Source: Butyrivibrio sp. (GTDB taxonomy: Bacteria > Bacillota > Clostridia > Lachnospirales > Lachnospiraceae). From it: a DNA stretch of 10,303 nucleotides. The DNA lies in NCBI RefSeq assembly GCF_015056685.1, contig NZ_SVFW01000080.1:1-10303 (forward strand), written 5' to 3'. Of this stretch, positions 1 to 6,998 are shown in pieces. The translations under genes and the position numbers were made by a program. Under the pieces are notes generated by a model, which was given only the letters and a program-made list of their open reading frames with translations, was not told the origin of the DNA and searched no databases. Position 1 is the first letter of the stretch, and each line of letters begins with the position of its first letter.

Positions 1-12
1 ATACTTAGACAT

Positions 13-74
13 AAAAATACCGACCTCCAAAAGTTAGATTTTTGGGTCTAACTTTTGGGGGTCGGTACATTTTT
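13..74. terminator. Bidirectional intrinsic terminator
   Basis: A 21-nt arm at 18-38 pairs with 47-67; all positions match except one G-T (wobble in RNA), and the loop is 8 nt. An A-run at 13-17 precedes the stem and a T-run at 70-74 follows it, so the hairpin has a U-tract on either strand. It probably ends a gene to the left of the window on the plus strand, a minus-strand transcript, or both. The role is inferred; the stem is directly visible. Confidence 0.75.
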
Positions 75-82
75 CACCTGTC

Positions 83-330
83 TAGGTCATGTTTTTTGGT
101 GTGATATCGCTGTGCTATTACAAAAATTATGACCTATTCTCTGTTTTTCTTTTATTTAGGTCATGTTTCTTGTCGTGATATGACTAAACTACTACAAAAT
201 TCATGACCTATTCTGTGTTTTTCTTTTACTTAGGTCATATTTTTCGTCAGATACACCTTAAAAATACTACAGAATTCATGACCTATTTTGTATTTTTCTT
301 TTGATTAGGTCATGTTTTTGGTCATGATAG
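83..330. repeat. 74-bp degenerate tandem repeat, 3.3 copies
   Basis: The octamer TAGGTCAT starts at 83, 157, 231 and 306, giving periods of 74, 74 and 75 bp. Its reverse complement ATGACCTA follows at 129, 203 and 278. A 36-bp core runs from ATGACCTA to the next TAGGTCAT (129-164, 203-238, 278-313) and is 34/36 identical between copies 1 and 2 and 32/36 between 2 and 3, with a T-rich centre. The 38-39 bp between cores are more diverged but still related (about 27/38 between the first two). The fourth unit stops near 330. Every core can fold as an 8-bp stem with a 20-nt loop. It could be a protein-binding array or a transcribed hairpin array. I do not recognise the family. Confidence 0.85.
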
Positions 331-360
331 ATGTTTGTTTAGATTTTTCTATGCTCATTT

Positions 361-461
361 GGGCATATAGCGATTTTTTTTAGTTTACACATCCATTGGC
401 AAAATTTTCAGGAAGTGAAAACGGGCATATATGAGAAAAAATAGATTTACACATCCATTGG
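361..461. repeat. 62-bp direct repeat pair (GGGCATATA ... TTTACACATCCATTGG)
   Basis: Two units, 361-399 and 423-461, each start with GGGCATATA and end with the identical 16-mer TTTACACATCCATTGG (384-399 and 446-461). The spacing is 62 bp for both ends, and the middle of each unit is an A- or T-rich run. This is a duplication of a short module. I do not know the family. Confidence 0.75.
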
Positions 462-511
462 ATGAATGAAATAAGACATAAGAATCATCTATTTAATGGT
501 GCGGTAACTTA

Positions 512-602
512 AGAAAAGCCGTATATGCCCAAAATCACAAGTCAAAATCCATGGCGAGGGGTGTTGTAAGCTTGAAATCAGGCTTATATGTCCAAAACAG
601 CA
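512..602 (-). repeat. Inverted copies of the GGGCATATA module
   Basis: On the minus strand the motif TTTTGG(G/A)CATATA recurs at about 522-534 and 585-597, 63 bp apart. Each is followed by a G.C.T..TT..AAG context that resembles the plus-strand copies at 361 and 423. A further GGCATATAG on the plus strand lies at 624-632. The motif therefore occurs in both orientations with near-62-bp spacing on each side. The similarity is short and degenerate, so the family relation is an inference. Confidence 0.5.
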
Positions 603-747
603 TTTCCGCTCTATGGGAGCTGCGGCATATAGCCCTGCACATTCCAGAAAGCATCCGCATCTATTTTTCTTAACCCTCCACATTACTGAAAGTAGCCATC
701 CCTACTGTTCTCGGAGTCAGAGCCTGAGGCCCTTGTATTCAGCCACA

Positions 748-894
748 CCGTAGGTGCTTGCCATTGACGGGTTCTGAGGAAAAGGCTACAATGCTGAATC
801 CGACGGTGAGATAAGATCTACTGTTCCCATCATCCTCACCGTCGGCAAAGCTGACAAAGCGTTTTCCTCAGGTTCAGTCAATGGTGGCGTACGG
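748..894. repeat. Long imperfect inverted repeat (structured element)
   Basis: The outer arms 761-783 and 862-884 match at 19 of 23 positions. An inner perfect 11-bp stem, CCGACGGTGAG at 800-810 with CTCACCGTCGG at 835-845, sits inside symmetric internal loops of about 16 nt. A short extra pairing, CCGTA (748-752) with TACGG (890-894), may extend it. The shape suits a small non-autonomous mobile repeat or a structured RNA. It lies beyond the terminator of the purine operon, so it is probably not part of that mRNA. I cannot assign it to a known RNA class or insertion family. Confidence 0.6.
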
Positions 895-935
895 AGCCAA
901 GCATTTACCAATTTCTTAAGCTTATACATAGAATA

Positions 936-959
936 ACAGGGGGCAATGTCTGCCCCTGT
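936..959. other. G/C-rich hairpin
   Basis: ACAGGGGGCA (936-945) can pair with TGCCCCTGT (951-959) around a 5-nt loop, with one bulged G. There is no U-tract on either side, so I do not call it a terminator. It may belong to the same structured element as 748-894. Confidence 0.4.
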
Positions 960-990
960 CTCCCCCCTAGCTTCTACCTCACTTACGCAT

Positions 991-1045
991 ATACAAAAGG
1001 AGAGTGCTCTGATGTATGCTAACTGCATTCATCGGATTACTCTCC
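991..1045 (-). terminator. Intrinsic terminator of the purine operon
   Basis: On the minus strand a 21-nt arm (1045-1025) pairs with 1019-999 at 17 of 21 positions, including a perfect GGAGAGT/ACTCTCC base, with a 5-nt loop (1020-1024). TTTT (998-995) follows directly. It begins about 40 nt after the stop codon of the AICAR transformylase gene, which fits the end of that transcript. Confidence 0.75.
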
Positions 1046-1086
1046 CTAATCTACATTTCTCTTTGATATAATGAAAAGTGGTGTTA

Positions 1087-2265
1087 TTAATGGTGGAAAA
1101 GACGAAGTCCTGTAAAGGCCATTACCATGTCATGGCTGTTTGCTGCTTCGATAACATTGTCATCACGAACAGATCCGCCAGGCTGAGCAACATATTTTAC
1201 GCCGCTCTTATATGCTCTCTCGATGTTGTCACCGAATGGGAAGAAAGCATCTGAGCCAAGAGCAACATCAGTGTTCTTATCAAGCCATGCTCTCTTTTCA
1301 GCCTCAGTAAATACAGGTGGCTTCTCTTTGAAAATGTGCTCCCACTTTCCATCAGCAAGAACATCCATGTAATCAGCACCGATGTAGAGGTCAATAGCAT
1401 TGTCTCTGTCTGGGCGCTTGATAGTGTCAAGGAAAGGCAGGTTAAGAACCTGTGGTGCCTGACGAAGGAACCAGTTATCAGCCTTGGAACCTGCAAGACG
1501 TGTGCAGTGGATTCTTGACTGCTGGCCTGCTCCGATACCGATTGCCTGACCACCCTTTACATAGCAAACTGAGTTTGACTGTGTATATTTAAGTGTAATA
1601 AGAGCGATAATAAGATCAATCTTAGCTGACTCAGGAAGTTCTTTGTTATCTGTAACAATGTTTTTGAGCATTTCTTCATTGATCTCGATGAAGTTATGTC
1701 CCTGCTCAAAAGTAACACCAAATACCTGCTTTTTCTCGATCTCTTCAGGCACATAGTTCTCATCGATCTTGATAACAGCGTAGTTGCCGTTCTTTTTTGC
1801 CTTAAGGATCTCAAGGGCTTCATCTGTGTAGCCGGGAGCAATGATTCCATCTGAGACTTCTCTTTTTACAAGTCTTGCTGTATCAGCATCACAAACATCA
1901 GAAAGTGAGATAAAATCTCCAAATGAAGACATTCTGTCTGCTCCGCGGGCTCTTGCATAAGCATTGGCAAGAGGGCTCAATTCTCCAAGATCCTCTACCC
2001 AGTAGATCTTCTTTTCAATATCTGTAAGAGGCGTCCCTACTGCAGCACCTGCAGGGGATACATGCTTAAATGAAGTTGCTGCAGGAAGTCCTGTTGCTTT
2101 CTTAAGTTCTGATACAAGCTGCCATCCGTTGAGGGCATCAAGAAGGTTGATATATCCAGGTCTTCCGTTTAATACTTCTATAGGAAGGTCGCTACCGTTC
2201 TCCATATATACGCGTGAAGGCTTCTGGTTAGGGTTACATCCATATTTAAGCTGAATTTCGTTCAT
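1087..2265 (-). CDS. Stand-alone AICAR transformylase (PurH C-terminal domain type)
   Basis: This cytoplasmic enzyme, 392 residues, should formylate AICAR to FAICAR with 10-formyl-tetrahydrofolate, the penultimate step of IMP synthesis. It aligns with the transformylase half of bifunctional PurH. Visible family motifs are YGCNPNQ (8-14), the catalytic Lys67-His68 in FKHVSPAGAA, TQSNSVCYVKGGQAIGIGAG (228-247), QQSRIHCTRLAGSKAD (248-263), SDAFFPFGDNIERA (338-351), QPGGSVRDDN (361-370) and the C-terminal RLFHH. The N-terminal MGS-like IMP cyclohydrolase domain of normal PurH (about 200 residues) is absent, and the protein starts where the transformylase domain should, so it is a natural single-domain form rather than a truncation. 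An AAGGAGA ribosome binding site lies 5-6 nt before ATG. The gene follows the IMP cyclohydrolase gene by 97 bp with no clear terminator between, so the two probably share the riboswitch-controlled transcript. Confidence 0.95.
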   Translation of the reverse strand: MNEIQLKYGCNPNQKPSRVYMENGSDLPIEVLNGRPGYINLLDALNGWQLVSELKKATGLPAATSFKHVSPAGAAVGTPLTDIEKKIYWVEDLGELSPLANAYARARGADRMSSFGDFISLSDVCDADTARLVKREVSDGIIAPGYTDEALEILKAKKNGNYAVIKIDENYVPEEIEKKQVFGVTFEQGHNFIEINEEMLKNIVTDNKELPESAKIDLIIALITLKYTQSNSVCYVKGGQAIGIGAGQQSRIHCTRLAGSKADNWFLRQAPQVLNLPFLDTIKRPDRDNAIDLYIGADYMDVLADGKWEHIFKEKPPVFTEAEKRAWLDKNTDVALGSDAFFPFGDNIERAYKSGVKYVAQPGGSVRDDNVIEAANSHDMVMAFTGLRLFHH

Positions 2266-2362
2266 GAGATTCTCCTTTTTATTAATTACAATTTCATTTA
2301 TCAGCCTATGCTTATTAAAGCCCGGCTAGTTCTTTTCAGTTAGTTCTTTTTGCCTGCCAAAC
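2266..2362 (-). other. Intergenic spacer inside the purine operon
   Basis: This 97-bp gap between the two purine genes holds the AAGGAGA ribosome binding site of the second gene. It also has a short direct repeat AAAAGAACTA(A/G)C in tandem and only small weak hairpins. There is no terminator on the minus strand and no promoter that I find convincing, so co-transcription is the simplest reading. Confidence 0.55.
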
Positions 2363-3070
2363 TCAGGCATTTTTGTTAATGATGCGTGTCTCATACTTGC
2401 CTGTCGCAATTTCAATATATCTTGTGAAAAGAGATACCTTGTTATCTGCATTAAGTGCATTCCATACATTATTTGTAAATGTATCAATATCTCCTGCGAT
2501 ATTTACTCTTGTTGGCTCTCCTTCAAAGCTTGGAAGTGGATTTCCATCCTGCATGTATGTGTGGATGAAGTATCCTTCGCCAGCCTTTGGGTTGTCATAG
2601 GTGTATGTGAATCTCAGGCACTGGCTTGGATCGCCGTTGTTGCTCTTTAAGATAGACATAGCAAAATCATACTTACCATCTTCAACATTCATAAGACCTG
2701 AAATTCTAGGGGTATAATTTGGAGCATCAGGCTCAAACTCTCTTGTTCTGAGTGACTCTTCGAAAGTCTTGCCTTCCTTCATAAGGTCATAAACTGTATC
2801 TGTCTGGTCACCGTTAGTAACGATTGTAGAATTTCCAAGAACACGAACAGGTGCATAGATTATAAGGCTTGGATCTTCCATCTTTGACGGATCAAAAGCC
2901 TGTGTTCTGATTCCTTCACCATCTTCTACAAAAACACGGTTTCTGGAGTTCTCGCTTCTTCCCATAATGAAATATGCACATACAGCATACTTTCCGTCCT
3001 CAGAAGTACCGATTACAATACCTCTTCCAGGGTAAGAAGTGCTTCCAATCTCTTTTTGTAAATCTATCAT
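2363..3070 (-). CDS. IMP cyclohydrolase, PurO-like family
   Basis: The 235-residue product resembles the PurO-type IMP cyclohydrolases, first known from archaea and also found in Clostridia. They close the FAICAR ring to give IMP, the last step of the de novo pathway. Recognisable stretches are SYPGRGIVIG (12-21), YFIMGRSENSRNRVF (33-47), VTNGDQTD (84-91), and EPDAPNYTPRISG (113-125). There is no signal peptide or membrane segment, so it is cytoplasmic. The start is supported by GAGGAGA 4-5 nt upstream of ATG. Its downstream partner lacks the PurH cyclohydrolase domain, which makes this the obvious supplier of the missing activity. A ZTP riboswitch sits directly upstream. The family assignment rests on recognised motifs, not on a database search. 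Confidence 0.88.
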   Translation of the reverse strand: MIDLQKEIGSTSYPGRGIVIGTSEDGKYAVCAYFIMGRSENSRNRVFVEDGEGIRTQAFDPSKMEDPSLIIYAPVRVLGNSTIVTNGDQTDTVYDLMKEGKTFEESLRTREFEPDAPNYTPRISGLMNVEDGKYDFAMSILKSNNGDPSQCLRFTYTYDNPKAGEGYFIHTYMQDGNPLPSFEGEPTRVNIAGDIDTFTNNVWNALNADNKVSLFTRYIEIATGKYETRIINKNA

Positions 3071-3096
3071 ATTGTCTCCTCTCTAGGGGGAATTGC

Positions 3097-3108
3097 TCCG
3101 GATCCGGA
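3097..3108. other. Perfect 12-bp palindrome in the purine leader
   Basis: TCCGGATCCGGA lies between the riboswitch terminator and the ribosome binding site of the IMP cyclohydrolase gene. It could be a small RNA stem or a protein site. No function can be assigned from the sequence. Confidence 0.35.
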
Positions 3109-3113
3109 TGATA

Positions 3114-3157
3114 CACAAAAGAAAAGCCTGAGCAATCCTTAACTTGATTGCCCAGGC
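3114..3157 (-). terminator. Riboswitch-controlled intrinsic terminator
   Basis: GCCTGGGCAATC (3157-3146) pairs with GATTGCTCAGGC (3137-3126) over 12 bp with one G-U wobble and an 8-nt loop, followed by TTTTCTTTT. The 5' arm shares bases with the aptamer pseudoknot strand, making the two folds mutually exclusive. Confidence 0.9.
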
Positions 3158-3225
3158 GGTCGACTTAATATTATTATCCATACTCCCATGTGGTTACCCA
3201 CTTATCCGCCAGTTGTATGGACAAG
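3114..3225 (-). promoter_or_regulatory. ZTP (pfl) riboswitch with terminator expression platform
   Basis: On the minus strand the aptamer shows the pfl layout. P1 is TCCATAC (3221-3215) with GTATGGA (3183-3177). ACTGGCGG follows the first strand, and a small stem GTGG-GTAA-CCAC (3201-3190) is followed by TGGGAG. After a linker comes the hallmark CCGCCTGGGCA (3159-3149). GGCGG (3210-3206) can pair with CCGCC (3159-3155) as the pseudoknot. The CCTGGGCA part is also the 5' arm of a terminator, so ligand binding should block termination and switch genes on. ZTP (and ZMP) rise when 10-formyl-tetrahydrofolate is scarce. Both regulated genes act immediately after the AICAR step, as expected for this class. 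Confidence 0.93.
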
Positions 3226-3228
3226 ATA

Positions 3229-3257
3229 AACATACACTTTTTGAATCCAAATTTCAA
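3229..3257 (-). promoter_or_regulatory. Promoter of the purine operon
   Basis: Minus-strand TTGAAA (3257-3252), a 17-bp spacer and TATGTT (3234-3229) place the transcription start just before P1 of the riboswitch. The -35 lies within an imperfect inverted repeat, TTGAA...TTCAA (3241-3257), which might be an operator. I see no good terminator between the ABC genes and this promoter, so read-through from upstream is possible. Confidence 0.65.
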
Positions 3258-3286
3258 GATGGCATTTTGACTAAAAATGTGTTCTA

Positions 3287-5071
3287 TTATGATGCGCTCA
3301 CAAACTGCGAAGCGTAGAGATTGTAGTAAGCGCCCTTTTTTGCCATAAGGCTCTCATGATCGCCCCACTCAATGATCCCACCATCATCGATAAAGAATAT
3401 CCTGTCTGCGTTCTTGATGGTTGAAAGCCTGTGAGCTACAACAAATGAGGTTCTCTTTTTAAGAAGCTCTTCAATTCCTCTCTGGACCAAAATTTCCGTT
3501 TTGGTATCAATATTTGAGGTTGCTTCGTCAAGTATGAGGATCTTAGGGTCTGTCAAAAGAGTTCTCGCAAAAGCAATAAGCTGCCTCTGTCCGTTTGACA
3601 ATCCTCCGCCTCTTTCTGTAATCACAGTATCATAGCCATTTTCCATCTTTTCAATGAAATCATGGGCATGTACAGCCTTTGCTGCAGCGATCATCTCCTC
3701 ATCAGTAGCATCCGTTTTTCCGTACTTGATGTTATCCCTGATAGTACCTGAAAACAGGTAATTATCCTGAGTCATGATACCAAGCTGACTTCTGAGGGAC
3801 TGTATAGTAACCTTGCTGATGTCTTTCCCATCAACAAGTACCCGCCCACTCTTAGTATTGTAGAATCTGCTGATAAGGCTCACTATCGTTGTCTTACCTG
3901 CACCGGTAGGACCAACAAGCGCTATTGTCTCACCCTTTTTAGCCTTAAAGCTTACATCTTTTAATATGTCCACATCAGGCTCATCCGGATATGCAAAGGT
4001 CACATGGTCAAACTCCACATTTCCCTGAATTTCCGGCATATCCTCCGCCTTCTCTTTATCTTTTACAAGAGGCTCCATGTCCATTATCTCGTAAACACGC
4101 TCTGCTGATGCAATGTTTGTGATCAGCTTATTGTAGTAGTTTGCAAGATTTCTTATAGGGTTAAAAAACATTCCAAGGTACAGAACGTACGCTGACAAAG
4201 TACCTATGGACTCTGCAGTAACTCCAAGTTTTGTCACTGCAAGATAGTAAAGAGTGGCTGTCCCAAGTCCACCTGCTATTTCAATAGTTGGACTGTACAG
4301 GTCTGCAATGACAACTGCCCTTCTGAAGGCATGTATCACCTCATCAACAATATCTCCAAACTCCCTGTTGGCTTCATCTTCAGCGTTAAAGCTCTGTATA
4401 ACTGACACTCCCTCGATTCCTTCATGAATAAAGGCTGTCATGTTAGAGTCCTTCTTTTTCCACATCTGCCATCTCTTATGAGCGAGAATCTCACAAAAAT
4501 ATAACCCGAAGAGAATAATCGGAACTGCTACTGCCGCTGAAAGTGAAAGCACCGGGCTCTTTACAATCATTATTACCAGGATCACTATAAGACTTACTGC
4601 TTCCGGAGCAAGAGTTGTTATAGTGCTTGAAAGAACCTCTTTTAGCGCATTGACATCACCTGTGACCCTTGCAAGGATCTTACCTGAGGGCCTTTGGTCA
4701 AAAAAGTCCACTCCAAGCTCCTGAATGTGGATATAGAGCTTTCTTCTGATGTTCAGGATCATATCATTTGAAATATCAGCCATGATCCGCCTCCATATCC
4801 TGGTTGCGAAATAGCTGACTACTGCAAGTCCTATCATGATACCAGCCATTATAAACAGGCCTCTCACATTCCCGTTTACTATCTCATCATCTATTATTTT
4901 TTCTATCAAAAGTGGATAAACCGTCGATATCGCTACTGTCAAAAGAATAAGCAGCGTAACTGCTACGATTTTTCCTCTGTACTCCAGGAGATTGGCAAAA
5001 AGCCTCTTAAGAACATCGACCTTTATGCTCTCCTTTAATTCTTCATCTTCTCTGGTGCTGTTTATAGCCAT
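3287..5071 (-). CDS. Heterodimeric ABC exporter subunit with catalytic Glu
   Basis: This 594-residue half-transporter has an N-terminal six-helix exporter domain (hydrophobic segments near 34-57, 72-90, 152-170, 175-193, 262-282 and 288-304) fused to an ATPase domain. Walker A is GPTGAGKT (387-394), the Q-loop is Gln435, Walker B is ILILDE with catalytic Glu516, and the switch is His547. The signature is LSNGQ (491-495), a deviation from LSGGQ. The upstream partner has the reverse pattern, so the pair should form one consensus and one degenerate ATP site, as in TM287/288 or BmrCD. Substrate cannot be read from sequence; multidrug or peptide/lipid export is plausible. AAGGAGG lies 7 nt before ATG, 45 bp after the partner gene. 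It sits in the inner membrane leaflet-facing cytoplasm as a membrane protein. Confidence 0.93.
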   Translation of the reverse strand: MAINSTREDEELKESIKVDVLKRLFANLLEYRGKIVAVTLLILLTVAISTVYPLLIEKIIDDEIVNGNVRGLFIMAGIMIGLAVVSYFATRIWRRIMADISNDMILNIRRKLYIHIQELGVDFFDQRPSGKILARVTGDVNALKEVLSSTITTLAPEAVSLIVILVIMIVKSPVLSLSAAVAVPIILFGLYFCEILAHKRWQMWKKKDSNMTAFIHEGIEGVSVIQSFNAEDEANREFGDIVDEVIHAFRRAVVIADLYSPTIEIAGGLGTATLYYLAVTKLGVTAESIGTLSAYVLYLGMFFNPIRNLANYYNKLITNIASAERVYEIMDMEPLVKDKEKAEDMPEIQGNVEFDHVTFAYPDEPDVDILKDVSFKAKKGETIALVGPTGAGKTTIVSLISRFYNTKSGRVLVDGKDISKVTIQSLRSQLGIMTQDNYLFSGTIRDNIKYGKTDATDEEMIAAAKAVHAHDFIEKMENGYDTVITERGGGLSNGQRQLIAFARTLLTDPKILILDEATSNIDTKTEILVQRGIEELLKKRTSFVVAHRLSTIKNADRIFFIDDGGIIEWGDHESLMAKKGAYYNLYASQFVSAS

Positions 5072-5116
5072 GTAAACACCTCCTTATGCCTTATCCAATG
5101 TTGCCAGGTAAAAGAT

Positions 5117-6871
5117 TTACTGCCCTGAAGCCATGGCTCTTCTATAGTCGCCGTATTGAGCTTCATATGTGCTGTAATAGAGGCCTTTTTGAGCCAAAAG
5201 CTCAGCGTGTGTGCCCCTCTCTTTTACCATTCCGTTTTCCAAAACAATGATCTCATCGGCATCCTTAACTGATGAAATTCTGTGACCGATAATGATCTTA
5301 CTCATATCTTTCTTATCATTAAGTTCCTGCTGAATAGCTGCCTCAGTCTCCATATCAAGGGCTGATGTGGAATCATCCAGAATTAGAAGATCAGCTTTTT
5401 TAGCAAGAGCCCTCGCAATAGAAAGTCTCTGCTTTTGTCCGCCAGAAAGGCCAATTCCCCTCTCGCCGATAACTGCGTCATAACCATCTGTGATCTTTTC
5501 CACAAATTCCTTGGCATGGGCGCTTTTTATAGCGCGCCTTACAGTAAGGTCGTCCATTGTAGCCTTGCTTCCAAGCCTCACATTTTCAGTGATGGTATCG
5601 GAGAAAAGAAATACATCCTGCGTTACAACTGATGAGAAAGCTCTGATATCAGTCATTGGCATATCCTTTATGTCTTTTCCATTGATCCTGACAGCTCCTT
5701 CCGAAGTGTCATAGAACCTCTCGATAAGATTAACTATCGTGCTCTTTCCGGCTCCGGTAGCTCCCATGATTCCAAGAGTCTTACCCTTCTTAATGGTAAA
5801 AGAAATATCTTTAAGGATTTTCTTTCCTTCCATCTCGAAACTCACATTGTCAAAAGAGATTTCTCCAGCTCTACTTGTGCTTTCCACGTCTGACACGTTT
5901 TCTTCACCGCATGCATCCATTGGAGCGTCTGTTATTTCAGACTTTGTTGCCATAACCTTTTCAATCTTTTTGTATCCCGCAAGTCCCTGTGAAACAAGCG
6001 ACAACATCCATCCAAGATTCTCGATTGGCCATACGATGCTGATGGAATATGATACAAAAGCCACAAGGGTACCATATGTGATGCTGCCCTTAATAGCCGC
6101 ATATCCTCCAATGGCTACCACGAAGGTCTGCATGATCTTTGGAATCATTCCAAGAAGAGGATCCGTGTCCGCAAGATCTGTGGCAAACTTCTTATTTGCC
6201 TGCGCATATTCAAGGTTCTTTTCGTCGAATTTCTTAAGCTCACTGCTCTCGGCAGAGAAAGCCTTTACTGTTCTTACTCCCGATATATTCTCTTCCACTA
6301 CCTTGGTAAGAGCAGCGTTCTTTTCGCTGATATCGTCGTAGTCCTTATTAAGCTTTTTTTCCAGATGAAGGGCAATGTAAGCAAGCGGCGGCATGAATAC
6401 AAGTGGAACTATACTGAGCTTCCAGTTAAGTGATACCATGCAGATGATGACTCCAAAGAAATAAATGGTCGCCTCTGTCATGAGCATTCCAACAAAGCCT
6501 GTAAGGTCCCACACTGAGCCGGCATCATCCTTAACTCTTGCCATCAGTTCGCCGGTATTGTTTTTGTCAAAATAGCCCTTGTGAAGTGAAAAGATATGCT
6601 TCATCATATCCTTTCTAAGGCCTGAAGCCACGCGACATCCTGACATGTCACACAAAAACTCTTTGACAAACTGGAAAACTGCCCTTCCAAGACCTGCTGC
6701 CACGTACAGGAGAATATCTCTCCTGAATATATCCATATTTCTTCCCACTATCACATCGTCAACCATGGAAAGAGTTATAAACGGCACGAGAATATCAACC
6801 AGGGTACTTAAGACAAGACATATACCGCCAATTAAATATCTCCACCAGTTCCTAAAAATGTACTTTTTCAT
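5117..6871 (-). CDS. Heterodimeric ABC exporter subunit with degenerate Walker B
   Basis: This is the first gene of the exporter pair, 584 residues from the chosen ATG. Hydrophobic segments near 11-33, 52-70, 125-147, 152-170, 240-260 and 265-290 form the exporter domain. The ATPase domain has Walker A GATGAGKST (370-378), Gln418 in the Q-loop, canonical LSGGQ (475-479) and the switch His530. Walker B is LLILDD, so Asp500 replaces the catalytic Glu, which is typical of the non-hydrolysing site of heterodimeric exporters. An in-frame TTG at 6907 would add 12 residues, but it has no ribosome binding site, whereas AAAAGGA lies about 11 nt before the ATG at 6871. Two terminators and a leader peptide precede the gene, pointing to control by attenuation. 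The substrate is unknown. Confidence 0.93.
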   Translation of the reverse strand: MKKYIFRNWWRYLIGGICLVLSTLVDILVPFITLSMVDDVIVGRNMDIFRRDILLYVAAGLGRAVFQFVKEFLCDMSGCRVASGLRKDMMKHIFSLHKGYFDKNNTGELMARVKDDAGSVWDLTGFVGMLMTEATIYFFGVIICMVSLNWKLSIVPLVFMPPLAYIALHLEKKLNKDYDDISEKNAALTKVVEENISGVRTVKAFSAESSELKKFDEKNLEYAQANKKFATDLADTDPLLGMIPKIMQTFVVAIGGYAAIKGSITYGTLVAFVSYSISIVWPIENLGWMLSLVSQGLAGYKKIEKVMATKSEITDAPMDACGEENVSDVESTSRAGEISFDNVSFEMEGKKILKDISFTIKKGKTLGIMGATGAGKSTIVNLIERFYDTSEGAVRINGKDIKDMPMTDIRAFSSVVTQDVFLFSDTITENVRLGSKATMDDLTVRRAIKSAHAKEFVEKITDGYDAVIGERGIGLSGGQKQRLSIARALAKKADLLILDDSTSALDMETEAAIQQELNDKKDMSKIIIGHRISSVKDADEIIVLENGMVKERGTHAELLAQKGLYYSTYEAQYGDYRRAMASGQ

Positions 6872-6919
6872 AAATATCACATCCTTTTGCGCTATGCGCT
6901 GTTGCAAAAACTAGTTGTC

Positions 6920-6963
6920 AAAAAATAAAAACGATAGGAAATCCCATGGAGATCCTACCGTTT
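6920..6963 (-). terminator. Second leader terminator (T2) before the ABC exporter genes
   Basis: On the minus strand AAACGGTAGGA (6963-6953) pairs with TCCTATCGTTT (6939-6929) over 11 bp with one G-U wobble, then TTATTTTTT-type sequence follows. It ends about 50 nt before the exporter start codon, so without control it would cut off the operon. Its apical part contains GATCTCCAT (6954-6946), complementary to the 3' arm of the first terminator. Confidence 0.75.
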
Positions 6964-6998
6964 CTTACACCCAAGACTGGCGCCATTATCTTTGTGCA

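Larger units (their letters stand above)
1..1086. other. Gene-free repeat-rich region
   Basis: I see no convincing protein-coding gene in the first 1.09 kb. The only short open frames (minus strand, about 489-683 and 786-1028) have no ribosome binding site that I can find and lie over repeats or hairpins, and the second begins inside the terminator of the purine operon. The region instead holds a terminator-like hairpin, a 74-bp tandem repeat, a 62-bp repeat pair, scattered GGGCATATA motifs and a long imperfect inverted repeat, each listed separately. About 640-745 shows nothing I can name. Confidence 0.7.

Noticed and set aside
83..313. CRISPR-like array: 36-bp repeats with 38-39 bp spacers and palindromic ends
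   Set aside because: The spacers are related to one another (about 27/38 between the first two), the repeats drift, only three are present, and no cas gene is nearby. It is a degenerate tandem repeat.
489..683. Minus-strand 64-codon frame with a repeated FGHI peptide
   Set aside because: The repeated peptide is just the GGGCATATA repeat read in frame; I see no ribosome binding site and no recognisable domain.
786..1028. Minus-strand 80-codon frame
   Set aside because: It starts inside the terminator of the purine operon and its end reads through the long inverted repeat; there is no ribosome binding site or known domain.
2352..2371. TGCCTG/CAGGCA hairpin followed by TTTTTG on the plus strand
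   Set aside because: The stem is only 6 bp, no plus-strand gene leads into it, and it overlaps the stop codon of the IMP cyclohydrolase gene.
5739..6341. 200-codon plus-strand frame opposite the exporter gene
   Set aside because: It lies entirely antisense to a clear ABC transporter domain, has no ribosome binding site and resembles no known protein.
6872..6907. N-terminal extension of the first exporter subunit from TTG at 6907
   Set aside because: There is no ribosome binding site before this TTG. The extension covers AAAAGGA, which serves the ATG at 6871, and the family usually starts close to the first helix.
6898..6921. Second TTGACA (minus strand, 6921-6916) as a direct promoter for the exporter genes
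   Set aside because: No acceptable -10 follows at 16-18 bp, and the start would fall almost on the ribosome binding site. It is part of the T-rich tail of T2.
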